Shown here: positions 36,300 through 49,496 of the stretch, in pieces | Layout: every line of letters starts with the position of its first letter | How positions within the stretch are numbered: the stretch's first letter is position 1 | DNA from: Pelodera strongyloides | Taxonomy: Eukaryota; Nematoda; Chromadorea; Rhabditida; Rhabditidae | Direction: 5' to 3' | Assembly (NCBI GenBank): GCA_036852015.1 | Contig: JAANDG010000128.1 | Span: 186,001 to 250,000, forward strand | DNA length: 64,000 bases | Position numbers and translations under genes: made by a program | Notes under the pieces: generated by a model | What the model was told of the DNA's origin: nothing | Seen by the model: the letters and a program-made list of their open reading frames with translations, nothing else | The model's database searches: none

Positions 36300-39200
36300 A
36301 TGAAAGAAAAGGTGGATCTAAACTCAAATGGAAACAGTATAGAATCGCCTGGAAAGATATTCAAGCGCGATAAGGTTAGTTTTTACAACTACCACTTTAC
36401 CTCTGTAGCATGGTTTTGTCTTTAGTGCATTTTTATAGCATTTATCAAAACTGCACGGAATTACAGATGTATTTTTTAAATCAAGACAAGCTTAATATCT
36501 TGTCTTCAGTGGACCACGCGTTATATCGTCTGCAAGAAACCAAACGATCTCAGAGCGCCCGTGTTCACAGTTTTCAAAAGCCAACATGCAAGGAATCACA
36601 ATAATTTTAAAGCGTCGTTCTGTTTGCAAAATTACATTGGATACGAAAGTGGTTAGTTACTTACAAATTATTTATAATTTGGTATGAGATACTAGAGTGC
36701 AAAAGTCTTTTCATTAAGCGTTCTTCATGGACCCTCTTTCACTGCGATAGGCAGGATCGACTGTTTTTATGTTTCGAGGGTTTGAGGCTTTCTACAGTAA
36801 GACACGCGAGAATTGTCACGTCAAGTGTGAAATCGGGCCTTCTCCGCGTGCCGATCCATCACGTCATTTGTTCAATGCAACGCTGGATCGCGCAGTGAAA
36901 CGACACCACATACTTTATTACCATACAAATTAAGGTTTTGAGTTGAAAAAACAAGCGAACACGTTGGCGATTTTGACAAAGGAAGAAATTATCATTCTCG
37001 CTTTTTCTACACCCGAAAATCTGGTTATTTGGGAATCGTGGCTGAAGAACACGTGCGGACAAAGTAAGTTATTTTATATATGACATTTTCTTACAGCCCA
37101 CATGGTTGAATTGAATGTATACATAATATCTGTGCAAGGCCTCGTATCTCGTACTCGTCAACTAAAACATTTTGATTAAGGTCAATGCTTTTTCGTGCAA
37201 CTGCAGCGCACTCCCAAGTACTCGTTGGCCTCTTCATTAATTCGAAAAGAAGTTCGCCTCCACTTACATGTGAGTTCAATCTAGTATTATTGTGTTATCT
37301 GTCTTTCTTTTGATGCTTGTTTTGCCGATTCCCTGGAGAGTGTCAATTCGTGTTGTTCTAGCCTCTTGTTGTTGGTTTACATATTGTGTTGCGTTTTGTA
37401 TTACAGTATGTATATAGGACTCTCGGTTCGCATTGGTGCACGGCCGGCCACAGATGTTATTGGAGTATGCAAACTTGGCGGAGACGCTAATATTGGCTGC
37501 TTCACAACATGCGTTCACGTTCGCTACTCAGGCAGGTGTTTTCATTAGATTGATATCTATTTTAATTCGAGGCATCAAGTTACGATTAACTAAACGATAC
37601 TGTCACGAGAAGCCAACTTTTTCTAACCTGCTAGACCGATACGCTTGTATAACATTCTTTATTCCTGGAATCACAAATGTGACAATTTAGTGGCTTTTTT
37701 TTCCTCGTCTTGAACATATCACTTTTCACCAAAGGAACTCATCTTATTGTCTAAATAAACTATTATTACTATTGCCTTTTCAGGATAGAAAAACCAAGGA
37801 CGACTGCTACACAGTATCGTCCGCTCGGCTGCCCATATTTTATAATTTACTAGACAAGGCTAGACGAAACTCAAATGAGTTGCACAATTATTTGGCGTCG
37901 CGGAACTGCGATGGCGATTGGTTGCCGGAAATGAATTCGTTTACAAGAGCACACTCGGCACGTTCATATACCTCAGGTGCGAATATCGGCGTAATTTGCT
38001 TCTACAAACGTATTATAAAACTTTTGCTAAAATAACAGTTACTCATTCTCTACTTGACTCATTTCCTGCATAGTGAGGGGACCTAGTTTATGTTTTATTA
38101 ATGTAATTTTCTACTGGTTTCTGACTCAAGTTAGCTAGCTTACCAAGATTCATCTCTCGTTGCATTACACATAGCGGCCAACATATTACATTACAAGATC
38201 AAAGGTGAAACGATCGGCAATGTGCTGGGCGGGTTTTAATATTGAACACCTGCCGTCAAATTTGTTTGTTAAACTCTAACTCCCTAAGACACATATTTAT
38301 CCTTTACAAATAATTTATCCATTGTATTTAGATAATATTAACGGAATCTCGCACTACATGAATACCCCCGTTATAAACCGAGCGTACATGTCAAATCTGG
38401 ATCGCGGAAAGTCGAAATCAGGGTAATTATTTGGATTATTCTTATATTTATGAATATTCATCCAGTATAGACCAAATGAAAACCCAGCAAAAAAAACGCA
38501 AAAAGAAAACGCCTTGCAAGGGTTGAGGGTCATGAAGAAAACAATACTGATCGAGAGGTATTTATACATTGCAATAGTATGTAAAAATACTTCTCAAAGT
38601 ATAATGTGTCACTTTATTTATTCTTCATTTTTGTATTTGTGCTACTGTTGACTGTTGCTTTACTCGACAAAACTGTACGTTGCATATATTTTTCTCATGA
38701 ATTGTATGTGTGCGTAATAAATTATTATTATAAGCAATGTGCTGTTTATACAACAGGCCGATTGCCCTTGTCAGTATGGGATGTTTCATAAGTATAGATG
38801 TCTTAAGGTAGCGTTTTGATTTTTTGTATATCTTCATATAAATTCATTATTTAATTAATTAATTTAATTAATTAATTTAATTAATTAATTTCAACGAATA
38901 ATCAATGTTTTCCTCTAGTTGTTATGTTGGCTCCAACATAATTGATAGGAATGGTTCTCCACGACTGATGCAGCGAGCAAGTTCAGGTAAGACAAATGTA
39001 CAGATTAATATACGTATGTAAGCACATTTTATGCAAATTTAAGTATGATTTGTCTGGTTTTGCTTTTTTCATTGACTGGCAGTTCTTTCAGGTTGTACAC
39101 ACTAATTAGCAAATTTTTAGTGGCAAATTACGCCAATTACCAAAACACTGGCCAGAGCTATCAAAATCTTGGGATGTTTTCACCGGTACCAGTTAATACC

Positions 39201-42200
39201 GATACACACAATGGACACAATGGAAAACGAACGTCGTCCAGGTTGCTTTTTATATCCTATTTAAAACTCCAGCTTATTAGAATATAACATTTTGCTTTAC
39301 TCGTGAGAGTTCAAGAATTTTTTCGTTCGCTTGTGTGTGTCAAAAATTAAATATAGCTTTAATGGTGGCCAAAAATTAAATATAGTTTCTTGATTAGTCG
39401 CCAAAAACGGAATATAGCTTCTTGCAGCCGCCAATCCAGCTTTCGATCACGACCACCGAATCTGGAACTTGCTCAAAGCAGTCATTACTGCAATGTCGAA
39501 CCGCCAAAGACACCAAGAGCATCTAAAGTGCGAGCTTTCCTGGAGGACAAAGGTACTATTCACTTTAATATGGTCGGCTTACTGTTGTTGCAACTTTCCC
39601 TCGATTTTCTCAAGCTTTGGTTGATGAGTGAAAGTGTTTCTTTAGTGAGCAACCGATGTCTTTCTCTTCCTGATTATGTTAATGTGGAGTGCACTGTGAC
39701 ATCACAAATACCAACGACCTCAGGAACGCAGCATCGATCAGGTTGGAAGGATGTTCGCAAGACTCAAGCATCACTTATTTGTTACTGCTATTATATTCAG
39801 TATTAAGGAAGAATAGTATTCAGGAAGAATAGCGATTTTATTGCAACAAACTATCCAGTTTTCTTGCTTGGTAAGTTTCGTGCTAAGAAATATAATATTT
39901 TCAGTATTTTCAACACAAAATGCTATTTAGCACAGCGTCTCTACACCAACGTCCCTTCCGTTCCTCAATCGGCCACTAAAACTTATCATCAGAAACCACC
40001 GATTGAGCCGTCGAGGCGAAGATCAGAGAATTCAGTGGGCGCAACTTCTGCCACAGGATTCCAAGATTATACGGCATCCGGAAAGTAAGTCAGTCGGGTT
40101 TATCGTATTCACATGGAAAATCATTTTTTTCTAGAATTATTTGCACCATTTAGATGCAGAAAGCAACGTTCAATGGTAGACTTCTCCATGAGTGAGCGAT
40201 TCGAAACGCCCGTGGAACGTTACGAAAATTGGAGGAAAGCGAAGAAATTCATATCATCTTTCAAGCCGAAGAGCGAACATCACTTGGTAAGGATTGAAAT
40301 GTTGAATTGTGTATGATTTTTTTGTGTGTGTTATTTTCGCTTGTTATGACCTATGGGCAATACTTGATGCGTACATTGATCTTTGTATATTGTGGCAATA
40401 AGGAAAGTGTTCCAACAACAAAATTAATTTATTACACGATAACGTACAAAATAGAAGAAACGGGGTAGACACTGTACAGCGGAATCCCAAAGATATCAAC
40501 CACCCTGTTTGAATATGTAGACGGGGCTGACGGGGGTTGTAAGCAGCAGATGGAACTTGCATCGACGTCCAACTACATTCCGGATGGGGTTTAAATATAG
40601 TAGGAAAAGGAGCTTGGTAGGGTGAAGTTTCCTGGTAGGTTGTCGGCAGTGTCTGGATAATATATCTTAATAGAGAAGTATGAGATTCAACTATTCTGGT
40701 AATGGTGATCATCGTTTTTCGAATCCCAAAAATCAAGCGATATTAGAATATGATCGGATCGCAAATCAATAAATATTCAGCAGCGTAGGACCCCGATGAT
40801 GAAGTCGAGCAGTGTCTCCGCTCTTACTACGGCCGGACAACGACGAGATGTTTGTAGTTTTCAATTAGAACTTGCAACTAGAGAGATTTCATAGGCGGAC
40901 AAAAAGTTTGGCAAAATCATCCATATAGAAAAAACGTCTAGCGTCCAAGTAAGAGAGCACCATAAGTCAGGACGCGGTCACATCATAACTATCCTTTCAG
41001 TTACACTCGTCCTGTTCTTCCCTCTCTTCACTGTTCGACGACCAAATGCCACCGTCATTGAATATTGCCATCAATGAACCAGCACCAACGACAATCAACG
41101 CGAATGTACGGAGATTTCGCACTTTATGCTTATTGTGATTTTAGTATATACGACTTCTTTATAATTTGCACACGTAGAACGAACTGGCTTCAAAAGACAG
41201 ATGATCTAATACTTATTCCTATTCAGGGAGAAATCCAGCCTCCCGAGGGTCTTGTGAAAGTTCCCGAAGCGTTTCCGCAACTAACAGCTCGATCTGGTGT
41301 TGGGGCAATTCTTGCGCGGCGCTTACAAACGGCTGTGAGAGGATCATTTTCGGTGAGCGATATTATTTGCGACGCTTATCAAAACTATCTATCCGTCGTA
41401 ATAACTTGAACCTGATTGAAGGCATTATAGAAATATGACGGCGAACGTGCTACACATCACTACACGCCTAGTGCAGAAGACGAGGAGAATGTGCCAACTC
41501 TACACGAAAAGGAGGCCAGAGTACCGATTGATCCACTTCAAGGTTGGATAAACTTTCATTACATACATGTACTTCAATTTTCTTTTTTGTTCTTTTGATT
41601 TTTTTACAAAAACAGTTATTATTGCCTAACCTTATATTGGAGACACAAAATCAGTGACTGATCTGAAGTTACAATGAACAAACAAATTTAGGAATAATGT
41701 CCGCTGTGAAAAGTGGCCAGGAGCGTCTGAAGGAAAGCGATCGGAGAGCATCATCGGTATCATTCAAAGTATGTTCCTATGTAAATGATATCTAACCAAT
41801 TGCCATATGTTATGTTTCAACTATAGTAATTCGGTGAACGGTCTCATTTGCAGCATAACCTGCTACTGCTTCCTCAACGTCTGGCAGCGGCAGCTAGCAA
41901 AAAGAATTCACAGCGTGGATCGACGTCATTTTCGGAGGAGACAAGGACAAGGTACTGTCTTTACTCTAAATATATTGTTTATTTATGTCTACTACCTTTG
42001 AACTGTACACGTAATCTTTCAATGATTGGAAATATTGCAGCGACTTCCGATCATCGGTCGATTCCATGTCTTCTGATGCACGATCAAGGATCTCTATAAA
42101 ACGTCGATCAGACAGTCCACCTAAAGATCCTGCTCCCCAGCTTCCTCTCCGACAACTCAGTCAACACACCCTAATTGTAGTAATTGAATTTCAATTCTTT

Positions 42201-42886
42201 CACCGCAATGTCGACAAGAAATCGATTGAAAAGCTCTTTCCGTATTGCTTTCATGTAGTTCAGCCGGCTTTGGTCTAGTGTTTATGGAACAAGCTCTGAG
42301 AAAACTTTTTTAGAACGCTCCAAACTCGTCTGCCGAATCGTTGACTTCGGATCGTACAGTGAATTCGGAGAGTCCCATTCCGCTACCGGTCAGGATTAAG
42401 ACAGACACAAGGTCGAGCTCTACATCAAACACGCGGAGAACAAGAAGCTCAAGGAGTCAAAGCAGCACCAAATGTGAGATCTTGATTTTAATTATTGAGA
42501 GCAAAGTAATAGACATTTAAGTGATCAGCTCAAGAAGATTCGAAAAAGAACTGCAAATTGACCTCCGTAAGTTTCAGCCAGTCAAATACTTGGAACCGAC
42601 CACGCAGTTGACTACTGTACACTTGCGCCTCCAAAGGCTGCTGTCCATTCATCAAATACATCGTTGGGAAGCCGCCAGGACTATATAATTATTGACCCAA
42701 TTACTACAAAAGCTGTTCGTGAGGTATGTATTTGCGCTTTATGTTTTTATTTAAATTCAAGGTACTACTCATAAACATTTATTCAAAGAAAACAGTAAAA
42801 ACGACAATATTGCACCAACCCTTCTCGCTCGGAGATTGTTAACAAAATAAGTTCAAACAATGATAAATCTATAAATATTTCAGTAG
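36300..42886 (+). CDS. Ser/Arg-rich scaffold-like protein, function not recognised
   Basis: Seventeen exons keep phase: 36300-36374, 37784-37976, 38332-38422, 38919-38986, 39121-39241, 39428-39552, 39931-40084, 40154-40286, 41001-41105, 41227-41352, 41431-41542, 41692-41768, 41854-41951, 42041-42176, 42314-42473, 42578-42723 and 42884-42886, where the last exon starts with TAG. The product is 640 residues. I recognise no family. Visible features: a conserved-looking N-terminal segment (LPIFYNLLDKARRNSNEL), many Ser/Arg stretches that may be phosphorylated, a helix-like segment (SGVGAILARRLQTAVRG), and near the C terminus two tyrosine motifs (DYCTLAPP, DYIIIDP) that could bind SH2 domains if phosphorylated. 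A ttgcag acceptor ends one base before the ATG, so trans-splicing is likely. It converges on the cuticlin gene with about 100 bases between stops. Gene structure is well supported; function is open. Confidence 0.72.
38849..38891. repeat. TTAA/TTAAT microsatellite
   Basis: ttaattaatt repeated with aattta interruptions, in the intron before the exon at 38919. Confidence 0.85.
39338..39427. repeat. Three tandem copies of a ~31-bp unit ending at a splice acceptor
   Basis: The unit (g)ccaaaaattaaatatag followed by tttcttg or a variant occurs three times in a row, at 39338, 39368 and 39400. The third copy supplies the cttcttgcag acceptor of the exon starting at 39428. Confidence 0.7.
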
Positions 42887-42983
42887 CCGTCAGTTATAAC
42901 ATAAATGCTATGCGAGGTAATTTGAACAATGCCTACGAGAACATTGTTTTCAACAGTTGAAAGTTAGAGTTCTTTGGGACATT

Positions 42984-45228
42984 TTAAAGTTTTGAGTTCT
43001 TGTCTTTGGAGATAAGTCTTGAAGAAAAGAAGACTGAAAATCCAGTGAAGAAAGCCACCGCAAGGATGGTGGTCATGAGAGATGAGATGCAGTATCCTTG
43101 GTTGATTGTGCGGTAGACAATCTGGTGCTTTGGCACAGGCTCCTCCGAGGCGAGCTTCAGGGCATCGGGCAGATCGGCTTCATCCTGAAGAATGAGATGT
43201 TTTTTGGTTAGGAGTAGTGACACTAATATTTTGTGATCCCTGTAGCTTCAGTCAAAAGTGTATGAGTGTCACGAATACCTGGTTCTGAAGGTTGATGGCA
43301 GCCAATTCCGTACGTACGTCCAACATGTTAGCATTGTCGGAGATAGCTGATCTCTTCTTTCTTCTCTCACCTTCGTCAGAAGTATCTTCACTGGCGTTAT
43401 CGGCCTCTCCCTCTTCGGGGCCGCCAGAAAGCTAAAACGACAATTGACGCGTTTTGTTGATTACCAGACGAAAAGGGGGTAGGTAGATGTTGTGATTCAT
43501 AAATTATGAGCATATAATTGTAAACCAGAAGACGGGAAGAACGCAAGGAACATGTGAAGATGCTTACTTTCACGGTGTTGAAGCCATCTGGCTCTGGGCA
43601 CTCGGGACGTGGGCACTCTTGGTTAGGCTCCTTGATTGTAATCGCAATCTAAAAGCATATCTATGTGTGCAATAGAAGGTTGGAACTAACCTTTCCAACT
43701 CAAATTTGATAGTTTGAATATACGTAATCATGAAATGATACATGTCGCTTTACCTGACATTGGTAGTAGAGATCAGATCTGTCGGCGAATTTGTAGACGT
43801 GAGCTTCCTGACCAGCAGAGAGATCAGTAGGATATTCCAGGTTGTTGAGAATGTATCTAGAGAAACATTTGTTGCATATAGATAGTCCTCATTGAATTTG
43901 AAGACACGATTCTTATACGCAATTTTTGTTCTTGTTATGTTCTAGCCCTTTCACAATAGTAGTAGATGTAGAGTGAACTAAACAACATCTTACTTGTCAA
44001 GTGCGCATCCCTTCTCGTCGATGATTCTGATCTTCTCGCCCTTTCCGTCGTCAACAGTGCACGAGTTAACAATCATGCAGAAAGTGTCTGTGGTCTCGGA
44101 GTCGCACACCCAGCGATGGTAGATCTACAATAGCTTGTTTCACTCGTTGGTGGTTTACTTCATGCTCAACGATTAACAACAAAGATGAAATGCTCCGGAA
44201 ATTTGTGAATATCTGTTGATTTACCTGCTGGCCAACAATTCCAAAGTGGACAAGGGGTCCTTCGGGTCCTCCCTGGTGAAGCTCATAACGACAGATGGGC
44301 ATTGGCACGATGGCAGTCTCGGTTCCCGGAGTTGTTAGATCAGAGACCTGCAAATATGATTTTCTATTCGGACTCCAGATTCCTAGGATTGCCGCAACCG
44401 TCGCTTAAAATGTACTGAACATGTCGTAGTCCCCGTACTTCGGCGACCACTTTGAGATCAGTACATTACCTGCAGATCGGTTGACACGGTCTTGTCGGCC
44501 TCCATGTAGAAGCATTGGAGTCGGTACACTCGGTCGATCTTGGTGACAAATTGTGGGTGGAAGGAGACAACAACTGTAGTTGTGACGAAAATACCACGAG
44601 GATTGAGAGACCGAGTCCGCTGAACGTTGCAAGTGTCGAATGGCAGCTCGATTCCAGCAACCTGAATTTTTGTCACGTAATTTGCGGGTTGGAAAAAGGA
44701 TTACTTCAAACGCTACAATTCCACAGTAATCACCATGCAGCAAAAGGAACTAATATGCCTCGGGCTCTTTCAAGGTGCATTTTCAACAAATAGTGATAAT
44801 TAATTAGTAATTGGCAATTAGTAATAATGAATACGAGATTTCTTTTACCGATCTTCCGTGTGTCTCTTCTTTCCTGCAGTTGGAATCATTATAGAGTCCC
44901 TTTACGTAGATATGACCCTCAAATGGGTTTCTTGTATTGAAATTGGCAGTGATCGATGTGGGTCCGCATTCAATCTCCGGTTCACCTTAAGGATTATTTA
45001 TATAAACAATTCTCTTGTCGCATTATACAGGATTTCAACACGGATGATCGTAAAGATTAGGACAATAGTGCTTGCTTAAGAATTCCAATCTACATTTCTA
45101 TTCAATCAATTTTTAAACTTAAATCACAGAACTGCTTCAAGAAAAGACGAACCTTCAACACCGTTATCGATGGGAATCGCATTGACTAGTGCAGAGAGAA
45201 GAAAAAGGGAAACTGAAGTCCACAGCAT
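42984..45228 (-). CDS. Cuticlin-like ZP-domain protein
   Basis: Nine exons in phase: 45228-45153, 44985-44849, 44661-44470, 44347-44225, 44124-43994, 43856-43754, 43648-43568, 43431-43279 and 43184-42984, encoding 398 residues. A signal peptide (MLWTSVSLFLLSALVNA) precedes a ZP domain opening with EPEIECGPTSITANF, typical of nematode cuticlins, with CRYELH, the paired cysteines of VCDSETTDTFCMIVNSC, GCALDKYILNNLEY and YYQCQ. After a short acidic spacer comes a basic furin-type site (RRKKRS). Near the C terminus is one membrane helix (MTTILAVAFFTGFSVFF) with a short basic tail. Cuticlins are made as membrane precursors, cleaved at the furin site and polymerised in the cuticle, often under the alae or in a ring. 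All expected parts and the usual 350-420 residue length are present. Which member of the family it is I cannot say. Confidence 0.9.
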
Positions 45229-45320
45229 GATTGGATTGTTGTGATCGTTGACTGGACCACTTCGAATGCAGTCGAAGAATTGGAAGACGCTGGATGTGTT
45301 GTTCGACATCACCTTGCCGC

Positions 45321-45330
45321 CTTATATACC
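45321..45330 (-). promoter_or_regulatory. TATA box of the cuticlin gene
   Basis: Minus-strand ggtatataag lies about 95 bases before the ATG. There is no acceptor just before the ATG, so this gene, like the cysteine-rich pair, appears not to be trans-spliced. Confidence 0.55.
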
Positions 45331-47320
45331 AACCGACAAGATGGACTAGACAAAAAGAAAATGTCCGATTTTGAATATCGCACCCCCGAAAAAAGTAATC
45401 GAAAAGTCTGGCGTATGCAAATTACGCTCGCGCCCAGCTCTCGGCAAAACGGGACTACTAGGACAATCCATTTGTTTTCAGAGAAACATGAAACTTTCAC
45501 TGTCTAATTGATTTTGGATCCGTCTTTGTACTCTCAGGGCTGAAAAGTGGAAATACATTTACATTTGTTTCAATTTCCAATTGTGTAAGGCTAATCGCGT
45601 TTTCTTAATTTTAATTAAGAGCTGTAATTACTAAGGAGTAAAAGCAATCTTTGGAAGAGCAAATTACTACTTTGGTACCACAAATTCTTCTAGTAATCAC
45701 ATTTTCGGAACTGTTTGTCAAACTGAAAGGGAAGAAAAATTACCAAGAGAATGAATCAACTATTTTGCAACAATGAGCATTACCTTCCGTACTACGAAAT
45801 TAATTACTTTTGCGGTGTCACAGTGTACGAACGACAAAGTCTATGCAAATAATAGCACCAAATGTGTATCCACTTTTAAAAATAGTCCTTCATTCAGACA
45901 TCGGAGATGACCCAAAAATCGTCGAAAATCTCGTTGGACAGTGACCCGATGCACAGCACACTTCATGACACAATCCGGAGAAAGTTCGAACATTTATGCG
46001 TATTTTTTTAATTTCGCCTAATCATAAATTATGCCCATGTTCTTACACTTACGTGAAACACATGGCACTGACAGGTCTGAAGAAAACGTTGTTCAAAAAT
46101 ACCCAATGGCACCTAACAATAAGTAATATGGATATGATTTATGTAGAGCCGTCTACCACCTAATGATAATAGCATTTATGTTTTTAGATCGCAAGGCACG
46201 AACAGTTTTTGCGACACTGTTTCACTGGGAACTCCAGGCAGACAAGGGTTCTTCAAGAAATACCGGAAAACCAGACGGAGCCTGAAACAGAATACGGTAT
46301 CAACTGGCGAGCTCAATGTTCAATGATACTCTGAAATTAACAGCTGATCTGAAACATTTTAAGTAACTTTGTCAACGAGAGAATTAAAGTCCTTTCTTTT
46401 GTTGAAAAATTGTGATTAAGCCATTCGTGATGGTACTGATATCATTTCTCTAACATTTCCAGTAGTTTTCCGACAAAATATCCGACAAAACAACAACACG
46501 TTTCTGTCAGGTACACAACTCAGTAGGATTGCCATTTATGTATATGCTTTTTTGTTGTTGAAAATATTTCCTTTTTTTTAGTTGCCATTGTTGTGCACGG
46601 GGCTAACACAGAAATCAAAGAAAATCAAAGTAGAGCACAAATTGTCTTCTCCCGGGTCGGCGCCATGCATTTTCTGCCTTCAATGTTTTAATTGTTGAGT
46701 GGTGGTCATCACATTTCGTTATATTGCTAACTTACAAACTGATTTTTCCATACTAACCGAAACAAACTGTAATTTAGTAAATCTTAATAGTTGAACTGAA
46801 CCATGACCATTTTTTGTTTCGAACCCCAATTTACCCCATTGTTGATCTCTTACTTCCACAGAAAGCACAAATAAATTGTTACACATTCTCCTTCATTCGT
46901 TATGAATTTCAACTAGATTAAATCATGAGATCTACGTTATATGAAGATCATGAATTTAAGAGTCACAGGAACCGCATCGTTACAAGTTCAGCAAGGATCA
47001 GCAATTTTTGCGCAAAATACATTGCATACTCGTTATCTCCCACTGGTTTGACCTCGCTTATTGTTAGAGATCACAGTATTTCTATTTAATTCGATTAATT
47101 CGGCAAATGAACGTGTATGTCCAGTCCGGTGCATCGTAGGATGTTTCCTTCCAAACATTGACCTTAATGCTTCGATGGAATAGAGCGTATATGGTTTTTC
47201 TTTAATAAGATTATCTAGTTAAAATATCAGTCATGGAAGTAGGTGATTCAAGATGTTAACTAACATTCTTCGTCATAGATAGGTTGGCATGGAAGGAAAA
47301 CACCTTTTTGCTGTCATAAA
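45331..47320. other. Intergenic, no gene seen
   Basis: AT-rich sequence upstream of the cuticlin gene without exon chains or repeats I could pair. Confidence 0.55.
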
Positions 47321-47631
47321 AAATTTGCCTGGAATTGTAACCTAGGGAAGATGTTAGTGGAAAAAAAGGTAAGTATTGATCGCACTAAACAACAAAAAGT
47401 GCAAAAAGAGTAACGTAGGGATATAAGAAAATTGGCTGAAACACACAGTTTTCCACTGTTTTAAACAAAATAAACGATGAAACCTACAGTTTATTTTTGT
47501 CAAAACAGCGTGTTTCAGAAAATTGTCTTATGTCCTTATGTTACTCTTTTTGCACCTTTTGTTGTTTAGTGCGATCAATACTTACCTTTTTTCACTAATA
47601 TCTTCCCTAGGGAACAATTCCAGACAAATTT
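47321..47631. mobile_element. Hairpin MITE, about 311 bp
   Basis: aaatttgcctggaattg at the left pairs with caattccagacaaattt at the right. Complementarity runs through most of the element, including cctagggaagat with atcttccctagg and gtaagtattgatcgcac with its complement, so RNA from it would fold into one long hairpin. No coding frame. Confidence 0.85.
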
Positions 47632-48732
47632 ATATGCTCTTTGTTAAAGGTTACCTTTACAAACTAAAGCATAAAAAATGAGGCGATTTCCGGATATCTT
47701 TGTCTTCGTATCATCATGAGTATGTTTATGCTGAAACAACGATGCTTCGAAGACAGAAAGTATATCAATCAACTACGGCAGCGATACATGATTTTCAAGC
47801 AATTGGAGATCGAACTTCAAAAGTGGCAGATTTTTTTGTGGACAATTTGTCAAAATTTACATTCATGCGGAATGGACGGTAAGAATATATTTTGTGCCAG
47901 GTTCATAACTGAGTGAACTGAATCCGTGTGAAGCAACCATACTACTTGAAATGAAATTACACAAGATGCCCTCTTTCGTAACAACCTGCTGCCCGTCACT
48001 TCACAGTGATAATGTGCACTATTTTCGTTAGAATAAGCTGGCCACGATCTTACATGCTCGTAATAGCCAAGCTTCCGTGCCTTGAATGCGCAGTTAAGCT
48101 AGTGTGAGAACACAGTATTTGGTGTTGATGATGACATTTCTGGGGATTTACATGTTTAAAGCTATATTTAACCTAGATTAAAAGTAATATGTCACGTCAC
48201 CTGCGGCAATGTTTGAGAGAGTCGAGAAAACTTCAACGATGAAGCTTCTTCAAATTACTAGGTGCTGTATCATCATGGGGATGATATTCACTTCCCGCTT
48301 ACATCCTGCTCGGAATTTGATGCAACCCACCATTCTTTCAAGTATTCGTTATATACGTTGTAATGCCTAAGGCTACACAATTAGTTATTGCCCCCACTTT
48401 TTTGAAAAATGCTTCCAATATACAGAAAGCAGCAGTAAGAAACTTGGCTGTACAAAATATATCTTCAAGTATCCATTTCTTTATCATTTCACATGAATAT
48501 TTCCTATTGCATACTGCGCTTCTTGATAGCCATTAGCTTGTTATTTAACAACTAGTGTTACTTTTTGATTGTAAAATTGTAATTTTTTTTTCATTTTTGG
48601 AACTTTTTTTTCATAACACAGAGCTAAACATCTTTTTTTTATAGAATTTACATTCACAGTGTACATTACTTGCTGGTACGAGTATATCACATAAAAAGAA
48701 CAAATTATTTTCTTACTCTACTCATAATTTTC

Positions 48733-48947
48733 GTTTGGCATAGTTTTGCATAAAGCTTCTCTCTTTCCGAAGCGCACAGTCGTCTGTCCGCACGCATCGC
48801 GCTGGACCACCTTGGGCCACACGCGGCGCGCTCTTTCCCGCCCCCTTTCCCCTTCCGGCGGTGTCTAGACAGAAGAGGGGGCATCCCCGCAGCGGACGGT
48901 TGTCTGCTTGTTCGAGCAGGTGTATTGCGTCATAATTCGTCATTCAT
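48733..48947. repeat. GC-rich dispersed repeat, copy 1
   Basis: About 215 bases far richer in GC than the surroundings. It matches 50,590-50,803 with around 85 percent identity by eye (ctgtccgca, ggaccaccttg, cccttccggcg, tgtctagacagaagag, gcgtcataattcgtcat). On the minus strand both copies keep an open frame starting MTNYDAIHLLEQADN, so it may be a coding fragment of a mobile element or a repeated exon; no family was recognised. Confidence 0.7.
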
Positions 48948-49408
48948 GTTCCAACGGTTTCTTACTTGTTTTTTTACGGCTGGTTATTCTGTTACGTAAC
49001 ACTAATTTTCTAATTACATTCTCGTTCTTTGTTATGGTAAGTTTCTTCATGTGAATGTTGTATAAATTTTCATTCTGTTTCCTCACTTTCGCGTTGTTTA
49101 AACTTTTTACATTTATTTTGATTCTCATCTGTTTGTAATGTATACAGAACAGAAGTTACAATCAATTCGCTATTGTCCCCTCAAGTAAGCAAATCGCGTT
49201 TTGTTTTTGCTCGAGGGTCAAGAGGCCTTTTCCACTGAAGTTTGCCTATTTATGTGTTTTTAGAATTAGTATTTCTAGAACTGTCTATTTCGCTAGCTTT
49301 TTGTACTGCTTCTATATCACGATTTATTAATGCTGCATCCATTAAGGGTTCGTTGTTTTGTAACATTCAATTTGCATCTGCTGTGTTTATGATTATTCGG
49401 ATGTTTAG

Positions 49409-49496
49409 GACCCTACAAGCGAAAGTGAACATCGCGAACAACATTGCTGGATATGGAGGCCGAGGGAATACTGTGGAAACTACGGGTTACCTCAAG
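49409..49496 (+). other. Exon-like segment (type seen again at 51,582)
   Basis: Flanked by atgtttag and gttagttt, open in two frames (one reads NIAGYGGRGNTVET). It weakly resembles the segment at 51,582-51,664. It cannot be linked to other exons. Confidence 0.3.

Noticed and set aside
42524..42577. Extra exon and an 11-base 'intron' (gtaagtttcag) in the Ser/Arg-rich gene
   Set aside because: Eleven bases is too short for an intron; joining 42473 directly to 42578 gives a clean open frame.
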